From NCBI RefSeq assembly GCF_900167435.1, contig NZ_FUWS01000005.1, positions 220,893 to 284,892 on the forward strand: a stretch of DNA of 64,000 bases, written 5' to 3'. Below the pieces are notes generated by a model that was not told the DNA's origin, did no database searches, and saw nothing but the letters and a program-made list of their open reading frames with translations. Shown here one piece after another: positions 1-6,902 of this stretch; the first letter of the stretch is position 1; every line of letters begins with the position of its first letter. A program made the position numbers and the translations under genes. The DNA comes from Marinactinospora thermotolerans DSM 45154. Its GTDB lineage: Bacteria > Actinomycetota > Actinomycetes > Streptosporangiales > Streptosporangiaceae.

Positions 1-5
1 TTGTG

Positions 6-95
6 GGGGTCATCCCCGCGTGCGCGGGGAGCAGCTCGACGGTGTTCGTCATGGTGTCCTCCAGGTGGGGTCATCCCCGCGTGCGCGGGGAGCAG
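6..95 (-). CRISPR. Type I-E CRISPR array, leader-proximal end (array continues off the left edge)
   Basis: Two identical 29-nt repeats (6-34 and 67-95) stand 61 bp apart with one 32-nt spacer between them (35-66). The repeat contains the palindrome CCCCGCG-TGC-GCGGGG, which is typical of type I-E; on the minus strand it begins CTGCTCCCCGCGCACG, like the E. coli GTGTTCCCCGCGCC repeat. Orientation is therefore minus, with the leader to the right at 96 onward, and older repeats presumably lie left of the window. The same leader occurs at the second array at 3.6 kb. No cas gene is visible here, so interference would need Cas proteins encoded elsewhere. Confidence 0.9.
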
Positions 96-160
96 TCTTA
101 TTGACCTGGGACGTTATCAGCCGACCCCCTCGGATTCGACCACTTCTTAAGAAAAGGACG
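96..160 (-). promoter_or_regulatory. CRISPR leader, copy 1
   Basis: The bases directly right of the last repeat (TCTTATTGACCTGGGACGTT, then ATCAG) recur almost unchanged beside the second array at 3681. After a 16-nt unconserved stretch, a second shared block, CGACCACTTCTT, follows at the same distance in both places. Conservation at fixed spacing next to the first repeat is what is expected of a leader that carries the array promoter and the spacer-integration signals. The boundary on the right is a guess. Confidence 0.75.
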
Positions 161-511
161 AAACGCGCCACAGGTCGCAAAAACCCATCGAGGCGCCTAA
201 CCGCCGACGTCTCAGAGAAGCCTCCACCGGTCCTGCCGATGGTGCCGGTCGAGGCCATCTCTCCCAGGCGGGTGGCCGAGTCACGGCAGCTGCTCGCCCC
301 CATGGCGACACTCGGTTCACGATCAAGGCGACGCTCTTGCCGAAACCGCCTCCTGGAAAGTCCTGGAACCGGTGCCCCTTGAAGGGCGAAGCGAGGACAT
401 TCACCTCCCCTGGGGGGTCGGCCTCCGCGTGCGCGCCGATGTGTCACGGGTAGGGCTGCGCTCACGCGGTGCCGCCATCCGGACGGCGGTCCGCGGGAAG
501 GGGGATGCTCT
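161..511. other. Intergenic stretch, no intact gene recognised
   Basis: No open frame here looks like a real protein. On the minus strand around 240-330 a fragment reads RDSATRLGEMA, which resembles the RDS...LG.MAF segment near the end of DUF397 proteins. The flanking codons do not continue the family in one frame, so at most it is a decayed remnant. The last bases (about 497-505) hold the ribosome binding site of the gene starting at 512. Confidence 0.4.
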
Positions 512-1024
512 GTGAGGACAACAGAGATCCTGCGCGCGGAGCTGCTCGACCGCGCGAGGCGGGATCGTCGGGCACGTGAGGCCCTGCCCGCCGGGTACAC
601 GACGCGGGACTGGGCCAGGCTGGTGGCTCCGGTCGACGAGGACAATCACGCCTGGCTGCGCGAACTCGTCGCGGCCCACGGGTGGCCGGGGTGGTCGTCG
701 GCCGGTGACGACGGCGCCGAGGCGGCCTGGCTACTGGCCCAGCACGCTCCGCCCGAGGACCAGGAGAGGTTCTTGCCGTTGCTGCGCCGCGCGGTCGAGA
801 ACGGGGACGCCGCACCCGTCCACCTGGCCTATCTGGAGGATCGGGTGCGCGTATGGCGGGGACTGCCGCAACGGTACGGGACACAGTACCGCCGGCTTCC
901 GGACGGCGGGCTGCGCTTGGAGGAGGTGGAGGACCCATCGGGCCTGGACGAACGCCGGGCGTCGGTCGGTCTCGGACCCCAGGCCGAGTACGACGCACGG
1001 CTCCGCGCCTCCGCGTCCGCGTGA
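512..1024 (+). CDS. DUF6624 family protein
   Basis: A 170-residue soluble protein of unknown function. It carries the hallmark blocks of DUF6624: HGWP (56-59) in a WL.EL...HGWP..S..G context, AQHA (76-79), L.DRV (109-112) and QRYGTQ (120-125). There is no signal peptide or membrane segment. The GTG at 512 is chosen because an AAGGGGGA ribosome binding site sits about 7 nt upstream; an ATG at 505 is out of frame. The gene is convergent with the methyltransferase at 1032, with only 7 bp between the stops. Its place beside a RiPP cluster may be coincidence; DUF6624 proteins occur in many contexts. The family assignment is from memory of the motif pattern. Confidence 0.8.
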   Translation: MRTTEILRAELLDRARRDRRAREALPAGYTTRDWARLVAPVDEDNHAWLRELVAAHGWPGWSSAGDDGAEAAWLLAQHAPPEDQERFLPLLRRAVENGDAAPVHLAYLEDRVRVWRGLPQRYGTQYRRLPDGGLRLEEVEDPSGLDERRASVGLGPQAEYDARLRASASA

Positions 1025-1031
1025 TCCTCGC

Positions 1032-2114
1032 TCACGCCGGTGTGATCCGCTGCCCTTCCGGGGTCACGGTGATGGTGTGGTCGCCGATCGCCGGCCTGCC
1101 CGCGGACTCCCACTCCGCGTGGGCGTTCTCCGCAGCGGCCCACAGGTCGCGTGTTCCGGCTGTCCGTACCCTCCCCTCCTCGGCGAGCGCCCAGGACCCG
1201 TCCGAGGTGAACAACAGCGTCCTCTGCCCCATGCGAACGAAGCCGATATCGGGCGCGGCCAGCCACAGGGCCCAGGCCATGTCGGGATCCCCGAGCACGG
1301 CGCCGTCGAGGTCGCTGACGCGGGTGATGGCGTCACGTAGGTCCATGGCGGGTGGAAAACGCCGGTTCGGGGTGGCGGCGTCCGAACGGGCGGGCATGAA
1401 ACAGCCCGGCTCCGCGTGACCGAAGTCGCCGCTCGCGGTGCCGTCGTCGTCAACGGTCAGCCGGGCGATGTGACCGATGTGGGTGTTGCCCACGGAGCGG
1501 ATATCCACCAGGATCACGCCGCCGGGCCTGGTCTGGGACACCCAGGTGTAGGGGACCCGCTCGACGGAGTGGGTCGCGATCACCCGGTCGTAAGGCGCTT
1601 CACCGGGGCATCCCTCGCGGCCGTCGGCGGCGACGAGGACGGGGTGGTGCCCTAGAAAGGCCAGGCGGCCACGGGCCGTCTCCACCAGCTCGGGGTCGAT
1701 GTCGACGGAGACCACGTGGCGGTCCCCGAGCCGGGCCCCCAGCAGGGCGGCGTTGTAGCCGGTACCGGTCCCGATCTCCAGTACGCGCATCCCGTCGGCG
1801 ACGTCCAGGGCCTCCAGCATCGACAGCATGAGGGAGGGGCGGCTGCTGGAGGAGGTGGGCCACCAGTTCTCGGGGTCGTCGGGATGGCGGCGTAACTGTG
1901 TGACCAGGGACTGGTCGGCGTAGACGCCCGGCAGCCACGCGGGGTCGTCGGAGCCGATCCAGGCGGGCGGGTTCCGTTCGTCGTGGAAACCGGGAACGAA
2001 AACGTGCCGGGGAACCGAGAGGAACGCTTCGCGCCACGCGGGATCGGCGGGCGCGATCTCATCGACCAAGGCGTCCAGCAAGGGCCGCCACCGTTCCTCA
2101 GGAATGTTCGTCAC
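1032..2114 (-). CDS. Protein-L-isoaspartate O-methyltransferase, RiPP (graspetide) type
   Basis: A 360-residue SAM-dependent methyltransferase. The PCMT fold is visible as YADQSLVT (65-72), the TSSSSRPSLM segment (87-97, equivalent to the SQP substrate loop), SAM motif I VLEIGTGTGYNAALL (111-125) and the ribose-binding acid in SVDID (136-140). Housekeeping PCMTs are about 210 residues. Here some 130-150 extra C-terminal residues follow, as in the RiPP-associated enzymes ThfM, AmdM, OlvSA and LihM, which methylate an Asp side chain so that it collapses to an aspartimide. GTG at 2114 is chosen over an upstream in-frame extension because it overlaps the stop of the ATP-grasp gene by 4 bp (GTGA), implying translational coupling. 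Predicted substrate: the graspetide made by the two preceding genes. Confidence 0.87.
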   Translation of the reverse strand: MTNIPEERWRPLLDALVDEIAPADPAWREAFLSVPRHVFVPGFHDERNPPAWIGSDDPAWLPGVYADQSLVTQLRRHPDDPENWWPTSSSSRPSLMLSMLEALDVADGMRVLEIGTGTGYNAALLGARLGDRHVVSVDIDPELVETARGRLAFLGHHPVLVAADGREGCPGEAPYDRVIATHSVERVPYTWVSQTRPGGVILVDIRSVGNTHIGHIARLTVDDDGTASGDFGHAEPGCFMPARSDAATPNRRFPPAMDLRDAITRVSDLDGAVLGDPDMAWALWLAAPDIGFVRMGQRTLLFTSDGSWALAEEGRVRTAGTRDLWAAAENAHAEWESAGRPAIGDHTITVTPEGQRITPA

Positions 2115-3091
2115 GGACTCTCCTCGGTCAGCGCGTCGGCGACCAGGGAGCTGATCGGCGCCCCCGTCTCCTCCTGAAGCCAGGCCCACTGCGCGCCGGG
2201 ACCACACTCCAGGAAGTACCAGCCGGCCTCGGTGGCACAGAAGTCGAACACTCCCAGTTCCAGTCCGAGCGCTCGTAGATAGGCGCGGCATCCGATGGTG
2301 ATGGGCTCGGGAACGTCCACCACCTCATAGACGAGATCCCCATAGCCCGTCCGGAAGTCCTGGTGTGCTTGTGGATCCCCGGCGTGGATCGCCACCGCGA
2401 TCTGGCCATGCCGAGTCGCGACCAGACGGACGTCGAACAGTTTCTTCGCGGCCAGGTTGGCTTGGAACTGATGCATCGTGATCCCAATCCGCTGGTTGAC
2501 GGACTCGGAATCGACGGGTGTGGTGTAGATCAGTCGAGCCTGGCCGTCGTCGGCGACCACCTTGTGCATGAGCGTCTTGTAGACGGCACCGCAGCCGACG
2601 TGATCCTGTTCCTCGGCGAACCGGCGGGCGGCCTTGGGATCGTTGGTCAACAGTGTCGGGAGGACCGGAAGTCCGCACCTGACAGCGGTAGCCAATTGCA
2701 ACGGCTTGTACTCGCCGTCAGCGACCCGTCCCGGCGCTCCGGGAACCCAGCGGGCAGGAAGGGCAGCGAACAGTCCGCCAAGACCGAACCGCGCCTCGAT
2801 CCGGGCGAATCGCTCCTCGGGCTCGCTCATCCCCGCGGGAAAGCCGAAAGGCCGAGGTCGCCGGTAGAAGACCGAAGTGACACCGATGAGATCGGCCTTT
2901 CCCTCCCTGGTCCGGACGCGGACACGCCACCCTGCGTTCTCCAGTTCCGCGGTGACCACGCATTCCATCGGAAAGGCCGCTGTATCGAAGGAGAGCACTG
3001 GAACTCCCCGTGCCGCCAGTCGCTCTCGGACGAGTTCTGCCTCCCCATCGTCTCGGGAGGCCAGAAACAGTACGAGCGCCGGGGATTCCAT
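2111..3091 (-). CDS. ATP-grasp ribosomal peptide maturase (graspetide ligase)
   Basis: A 326-residue ATP-grasp enzyme of the actinobacterial RiPP-maturase group (SAV_5884-like). These enzymes activate Asp/Glu side chains of a precursor peptide as acyl phosphates and close ester or amide rings with Thr/Ser/Lys. Visible features are the N-terminal Rossmann-like half with SVFYRRP (73-79), the segment DGEYKPLQLATAVRCGLPVL (125-144) ending in PTLLTN, the nucleotide-binding core with YKTLMHK (171-177), and the metal-site segment DFCATEAGWYFLECGPGAQW near residues 283-302. ATG at 3091 shares one base with the stop codon of the precursor (TGATG), and its own stop overlaps the methyltransferase start, so the three genes form one tightly coupled operon. 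Function is inferred from family and context. Confidence 0.9.
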   Translation of the reverse strand: MESPALVLFLASRDDGEAELVRERLAARGVPVLSFDTAAFPMECVVTAELENAGWRVRVRTREGKADLIGVTSVFYRRPRPFGFPAGMSEPEERFARIEARFGLGGLFAALPARWVPGAPGRVADGEYKPLQLATAVRCGLPVLPTLLTNDPKAARRFAEEQDHVGCGAVYKTLMHKVVADDGQARLIYTTPVDSESVNQRIGITMHQFQANLAAKKLFDVRLVATRHGQIAVAIHAGDPQAHQDFRTGYGDLVYEVVDVPEPITIGCRAYLRALGLELGVFDFCATEAGWYFLECGPGAQWAWLQEETGAPISSLVADALTEESP

Positions 3092-3342
3092 CAGTCCGTG
3101 ACGGTCTGGGTGTAGTCGTCCCTTTCAACCGCACCGTCCTTGGTGTACTCGGTGGGGACCTTCTCCGTCCGACTGGTCGTTGGTTTTTCATGTTTGCCTG
3201 CGAGATCGACCGGCCGAGGAACAACCGCTTGATCCATCCCCCATGGCCTCAATGAGGTCGGCGGGACATTTACCACAGGGACACGGTGGTCCGCCAGGCC
3301 CGCGGGGAACCGATCATGCGCAAGAGCGAGGGGGTCTTCCAC
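3091..3342 (-). CDS. Putative ATP-grasp-modified RiPP precursor (graspetide precursor)
   Basis: A small acidic peptide directly upstream of the ATP-grasp ligase, with TGATG overlap. It has a leader part containing RPWGMDQAV, matching the P(F/W)G(L/M) recognition motif of ATP-grasp precursors. Its C-terminal tail of about 35 residues is rich in Thr and acidic residues: KPTTSRTEKVPTEYTKDG followed by AVERDDYTQTVTD. Thr hydroxyls and Asp/Glu carboxylates are the ring partners in this family, and the single Asp-Gly is the likeliest aspartimide site. Start uncertain: the GTG at 3342 (83 codons) has a GAAAGG ribosome site 6 nt upstream; an ATG at 3372 and a GTG at 3402 are in-frame alternatives with poorer sites. 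Core boundaries and ring pattern are inference. Confidence 0.8.
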   Translation of the reverse strand: MEDPLALAHDRFPAGLADHRVPVVNVPPTSLRPWGMDQAVVPRPVDLAGKHEKPTTSRTEKVPTEYTKDGAVERDDYTQTVTD

Positions 3343-3402
3343 GATTCGCCTTTCACTGCTGGGGGCAAGCATCTTGTTCTTTACCCCGAAACTCCTGCTC
3401 AC

Positions 3403-3590
3403 ACCCCGTTCAGTCTCTGTGTGGCCGGTAGCGGGCAGTGGAAGAAATGATCACTGGCGGCGGTATACCGCATCTCTCAGTAGCTCTGACTTCTTCCCGC
3501 TCGGGGCTGGAGAACGCCCTAGCCTGTTCCCCCTCCTCTCTCGTACGGGACACGCACATCAGGTCTCCGAAGTCCGATGCGTTTTTCCTC
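3403..3590 (-). promoter_or_regulatory. Likely promoter region of the graspetide operon
   Basis: This stretch lies between the precursor and the second CRISPR array. It contains a perfect 12-bp palindrome GCGGTATACCGC (3460-3471) whose centre TATACC could serve as a -10 element for leftward transcription; no convincing -35 hexamer is visible 16-18 bp upstream. The palindrome could equally be a repressor site. No other structure is seen. Confidence 0.35.
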
Positions 3591-3680
3591 TGCTCCATCC
3601 CCGCGTGCGCGGGGAGCACTTGGGCCAAGCCGTACTTACGGGCGAGCTTCGGGGACCATCCCCGCGTGCGCGGGGAGCAC
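3591..3680 (-). CRISPR. Second type I-E CRISPR array: two repeats, one spacer
   Basis: Repeats at 3652-3680 and 3591-3619 have the same CCCCGCGTGCGCGGGG core and the same 61-bp period as the first array, with one 32-nt spacer (3620-3651). The left repeat differs in its first four bases (TGCT in place of GGGA), which on the minus strand is the 3' end; decay there is normal for the leader-distal terminal repeat. The array is thus complete and minimal. Its leader lies to the right (3681 onward) and matches that of the first array. Confidence 0.88.
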
Positions 3681-3745
3681 TCTTGTTGACCTGGGACGTT
3701 ACCAGGCGCTTCCTCTCTCCACGACCACTTCTTGAAATTCCGGCA
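3681..3745 (-). promoter_or_regulatory. CRISPR leader, copy 2
   Basis: Starts TCTTGTTGACCTGGGACGTT, then ACCAG, and has CGACCACTTCTT 16 nt further on, matching copy 1 at 96 in sequence and spacing. Similarity fades after about 45-60 bp, which defines the conserved leader core. The 3746-3910 stretch beyond it holds nothing recognisable before the deformylase promoter. Confidence 0.75.
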
Positions 3746-3910
3746 TAAACCCCATAGACAGCACAAGGCGACAAAGGGACATCCTCGCCTCCTGTCCCGC
3801 GCCCCGGATCGTCCGTCCCGTCCGTCTCGGCGCCTCTCCGTCGCCCCTCTTCTCCCGGCTTCCCGAGGTCATCCCCTCATAGGGCGGAATGCCCGCTCCC
3901 GGAGCGCGGC

Positions 3911-3923
3911 TAATCTTGCGGGC
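3911..3923 (+). promoter_or_regulatory. Possible -10 element for leaderless def transcription
   Basis: TAATCT (3911-3916) lies 7 nt before the ATG of the deformylase gene, and no ribosome binding site precedes that ATG. This spacing fits a transcript that begins at or near the start codon, a common arrangement in actinobacteria. No clear -35 is visible. Confidence 0.4.
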
Positions 3924-4478
3924 ATGACCATGCGGCCCATCGTGTACTTCGGCGACCCCGTTCTCGTCACCCCCACCACGCCCATCACCACGTTCGACCG
4001 GCACACCGAGGCGCTGGTGCGCGACCTGCTCGACACCGTGGACGCGCCCGGGCGCGCCGGGGTGGCGGCGACGCAGATCGGCGTGGGGCTGCGCGCGTTC
4101 AGCTACAACGTCGAGGGGAAGATCGGCTACGTCATCAACCCCGAGATCGTGGAGCTGTCCGAGGAGGTCCAGGAGGGTGACGAGGGCTGCCTGTCGGTGC
4201 CGCGCCTGTGGTATCCGACCCGGCGGGCCCAGCGCGCCGTGGTGCGCGGCGTGGACCTGCGCAACGAGCCGGTCACGGTGTCCGGCGAGGGGCTGATGGC
4301 CCGCTGCCTCCAGCATGAGACCGATCACCTCGACGGCATGCTCTACCTGGACCGCCTGGACCGCGACAACCGCCGCGCCGCGATGCGGGAGGTCCGCAAC
4401 TCCCCGTGGTTCCTGCGGGAGAAGCCCGAACCGGTCTCGCCGTCGAAGCTCCCCAGCGCGTTCGACGGAATCGGATGA
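3924..4478 (+). CDS. def: Peptide deformylase
   Basis: A 184-residue metalloenzyme that removes the formyl group from the N-terminal methionine of nascent proteins. All three family motifs are present: motif 1 as GRAGVAATQ (43-51, the usual GxGxAAxQ with Arg at the second position), motif 2 EGCLSVP (87-93, metal-binding Cys) and motif 3 QHETDHLDG (130-138, two metal His and catalytic Glu). ATG at 3924 is used; ATG at 3930 is equally in frame. The gene stands alone, with CRISPR array 2 upstream and a secreted protein downstream. Actinobacteria often have several deformylases, so this need not be the only copy. Confidence 0.95.
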   Translation: MTMRPIVYFGDPVLVTPTTPITTFDRHTEALVRDLLDTVDAPGRAGVAATQIGVGLRAFSYNVEGKIGYVINPEIVELSEEVQEGDEGCLSVPRLWYPTRRAQRAVVRGVDLRNEPVTVSGEGLMARCLQHETDHLDGMLYLDRLDRDNRRAAMREVRNSPWFLREKPEPVSPSKLPSAFDGIG

Positions 4479-4625
4479 TCCTCCCCATGTCACGACAAAC
4501 AACGACACCGACTAGGCAGATAACGGCACGATCTCGTAAGGTCTGCTGAAGCATCACGTGGCCCAGCGGAACCATTCGCCCCCCATCTCAGGGCGAGGCC
4601 ACAGGTCTGCCCACGGAGCACTCCA

Positions 4626-5630
4626 GTGACGAAACCCCTTGCATCACGCCCCTCTATGCCCACGCGCCGCCGCCGCGCGATGGTGTTCGCCGGCCTGGCC
4701 GCCGCGTTCGCCCTCGCCGTGCCCGCGCCCGCCTACGCCGACCCCGGGGACGAGGTCGACATCGAGGAGCTGAACGAGCGCGCCGAGAAGCTGGAGGAGG
4801 AGTACGACAGCGAACTCGTCCAGTACACCTCCGCCAAGGAGGGTGCCCAGAAGGCCCAGGACGACCTGGACGAGATCAACAAGCGGATGGAGGAGGCCCG
4901 CCAAGGCGTCTCCCAGATCGCCGCGAGCCAGTACAAGAGCAGCGGCCTCAACCCCACCATGGAGGTCGTGTTCAGCAGCTCCCCCGACGAGATGCTCGGC
5001 GACGCGGCTCTCGTCGACCACCTCGCCGACAGCAACGGTGAGCGCGTCCTCTCCCTCGCCGACCTGCAAGCTGAGGCCGAGAAGGCCAAGGAGAAGGCCG
5101 ACGGCAAGCTCAAGGAGGCCGAGGAGCTGATCGAGGACCTGGAGGAGCAGCGCGACGAGGTCCTGGACAAGATCGAGAAGTACGAGGCCGAGCAGACCCC
5201 CGAACCCGCCGAGACGGGTTCGTCCGGCGGCTCCGGCGACGGCACCGTCCCGGCGAGCGCGATCGGCCCCGGCTGGGACGGCGCGACGCCGCGCATGGCG
5301 GCGATCCGCGACGAGATCGTCCGCGAGTTCGGCGCCCCCTTCCCGGTCGGCTGTCTGCGGCCCGGCGACCCGGGCGAGCACGGCTCCGGCCGCGCCTGCG
5401 ACTTCATGATGAGCGCCAACGGCGGCATGCCCTCGGCGGCCAACCAGCAGCTCGGCACGCAGATCGCCGAGTACGCGAAGAACAACGCCGACCGCCTGGG
5501 CGTCATGTACGTCATCTGGGAGCAGCGCATCTGGGACTCCCGCAACCCCGGCGCCGGCTGGAAGCCGATGGAGGACCGCGGCAGCATCACCCAGAACCAC
5601 TACGACCACGTGCACGTCTCGTCGTACTGA
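4626..5630 (+). CDS. Secreted coiled-coil protein with ARB-07466-like C-terminal domain
   Basis: A 334-residue exported protein. A twin-basic N-terminus (TRRRRA, 13-18) and hydrophobic segment end in a Sec signal site near APAYADP (residues 34-40). Residues about 45-195 form a long Glu/Lys/Ala-rich coiled coil, as in NlpC/P60-associated wall proteins. A short Gly/Ser linker leads to a C-terminal domain with VGCLRPGDPGEHGSGRACDF and the closing HYDHVHVS. Those His and Asp residues resemble the metal site of the ARB-07466-like family, which is distantly related to peptidoglycan carboxypeptidases. GTG at 4626 has a GGAG site 7 nt upstream. A role in cell-wall remodelling is inference; hydrolase activity is not certain. 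Confidence 0.8.
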   Translation: MTKPLASRPSMPTRRRRAMVFAGLAAAFALAVPAPAYADPGDEVDIEELNERAEKLEEEYDSELVQYTSAKEGAQKAQDDLDEINKRMEEARQGVSQIAASQYKSSGLNPTMEVVFSSSPDEMLGDAALVDHLADSNGERVLSLADLQAEAEKAKEKADGKLKEAEELIEDLEEQRDEVLDKIEKYEAEQTPEPAETGSSGGSGDGTVPASAIGPGWDGATPRMAAIRDEIVREFGAPFPVGCLRPGDPGEHGSGRACDFMMSANGGMPSAANQQLGTQIAEYAKNNADRLGVMYVIWEQRIWDSRNPGAGWKPMEDRGSITQNHYDHVHVSSY

Positions 5631-5645
5631 CGGGCACGCGACCGG

Positions 5646-5674
5646 GGACGGGGACGCCGGCGGCGTCCCCGTCC
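5646..5674 (+). terminator. Hairpin terminator after the coiled-coil protein gene
   Basis: The arms GGACGGGGACGCC (5646-5658) and GGCGTCCCCGTCC (5662-5674) pair perfectly over 13 bp with a 3-nt loop, 15 bp after the stop codon. There is no T-run, which is usual for GC-rich actinobacterial terminators. The following 200 bp up to 5882 hold nothing recognisable. Confidence 0.7.
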
Positions 5675-5882
5675 GTCGTGTCCGGCCCGCCCCGCAGACC
5701 GGGGTCAGGCGGGCCGGCACCGGAGGGCGGTCGTCCTCCCCCGCGGCCTCGCACCCGCCGTCCCGGCGCTTGACGCTCCTCGGCGCCGTCCCCGCACAGG
5801 CCGTTCCGTGGGATCGCGCGCCGCTCTCACGAGACCGGCCCGACCTGCCGGTACACCGGGCACCGGCGCGTCGCCGCCTCGC

Positions 5883-6531
5883 TCAGGACGACCACCAGAT
5901 CAGCAGGTCGCCCGAGTAGACGACCACGAACGCGACGGCCGTCACCGCCGCGACGGCCACCGCAGCCAGGATCGACCGCGCGTCGCGGAAGCGCCACGCG
6001 CACCCCCACGCCAGCAGGGCCGACCCCGCGGCGATCGACCCCGCCCAGTAGGCCCCCGAGGTGGTCGCCAGGATGTACAGCAGCCCGTAGGCGCCCTCAC
6101 CGACGAGCACCCCGCTCAGCAGGCCGACGCCGTAGGGGGCGAAGGCCGTCCGGAACCGCAGGGCGTGGGCCGTCACCCCCCAGGAAGGGGCCGACGACGA
6201 CGGCCGCCGTCACCCAGAAGAGCGTCACACCGGCCGAGACGGAAAAGCCGCGCAGGACCGAGGCCAGGTCGTAACCGGCCATCATGGCCGCCAACGCCAG
6301 GACGCCCGCGACGACCGCGGCCCACCGCCGTGGCGCGAGCAGCGCCAGCAGGAGCGCCGCCACGCTCCAGGAGCCGGCCGAGTTGGCCAGGGAGTTCAGG
6401 GCCGATGGCAGCCATCCCTGCCCGAACGAGGTCAGGACGCCGATCGCCAGGCCCCCGACGACGGCCGGGGCGAGGGCGGCGACGGAGGCGAGGGGGGAGG
6501 CGGCCGGTGGCGCCGTCGTGCTGGTGGTCAT
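5883..6531 (-). pseudogene. DUF6518 family membrane protein, interrupted by a frameshift
   Basis: The N-terminal frame (6531 to about 6175) begins at an ATG with a GAGGAGAGG site. It encodes the typical DUF6518 start: AIGVLTSFGQGWLPSALNSL, then NSAG and three membrane segments, down to VVVGPFLGG. The C-terminal half of the family, with VTAHALRFRTAFAPYGVGLL and two more membrane helices, continues in another frame (6176 to 5883). The break falls in a run of six C (6176-6181, plus strand); removing one base restores one frame of about 215 codons, close to the family length. Either the gene is recently inactivated or there is a homopolymer sequencing error. DUF6518 proteins are integral membrane proteins of unknown role. 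Confidence 0.75.
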
Positions 6532-6902
6532 GCCTCTCCTCACGAGGGGCCGGTGGCCGCGCGGAGTCTCAAGGACGATCCTGCCCGATCCGGTCCGGGG
6601 AGGCGATCCGCGGCGCCGGCGACCGGAAGGGCCGCGACGGCGCCGCGAGGCCGCCCGTCCGGTGGGCGGCCCCCTGGTGACCGTTTCCGGTCACGGACCG
6701 CGCGTCCCCGGTCCCGGGACGGCGGAGGTGGCGGCGCCGGCCGCCCGCAAGCCGCAGGCCAGCGGCGCGGCGGGACGCCGCGTCCACGTTGAGGCCCGGA
6801 GTTTCGGGCCTCGCCGAATCGCCGCGGAACGTCTCGTCCCGGCCGCGCGATCCGCGTAGCGTGCCCTCCGCCCCGTGCCACACGAGTCAGCAGGAGAACC
6901 AC

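Noticed and set aside
20-382. Open frames across the first CRISPR array and leader
   Set aside because: They cross the repeats, have no ribosome site and do not resemble proteins; open frames are cheap in DNA this GC-rich.
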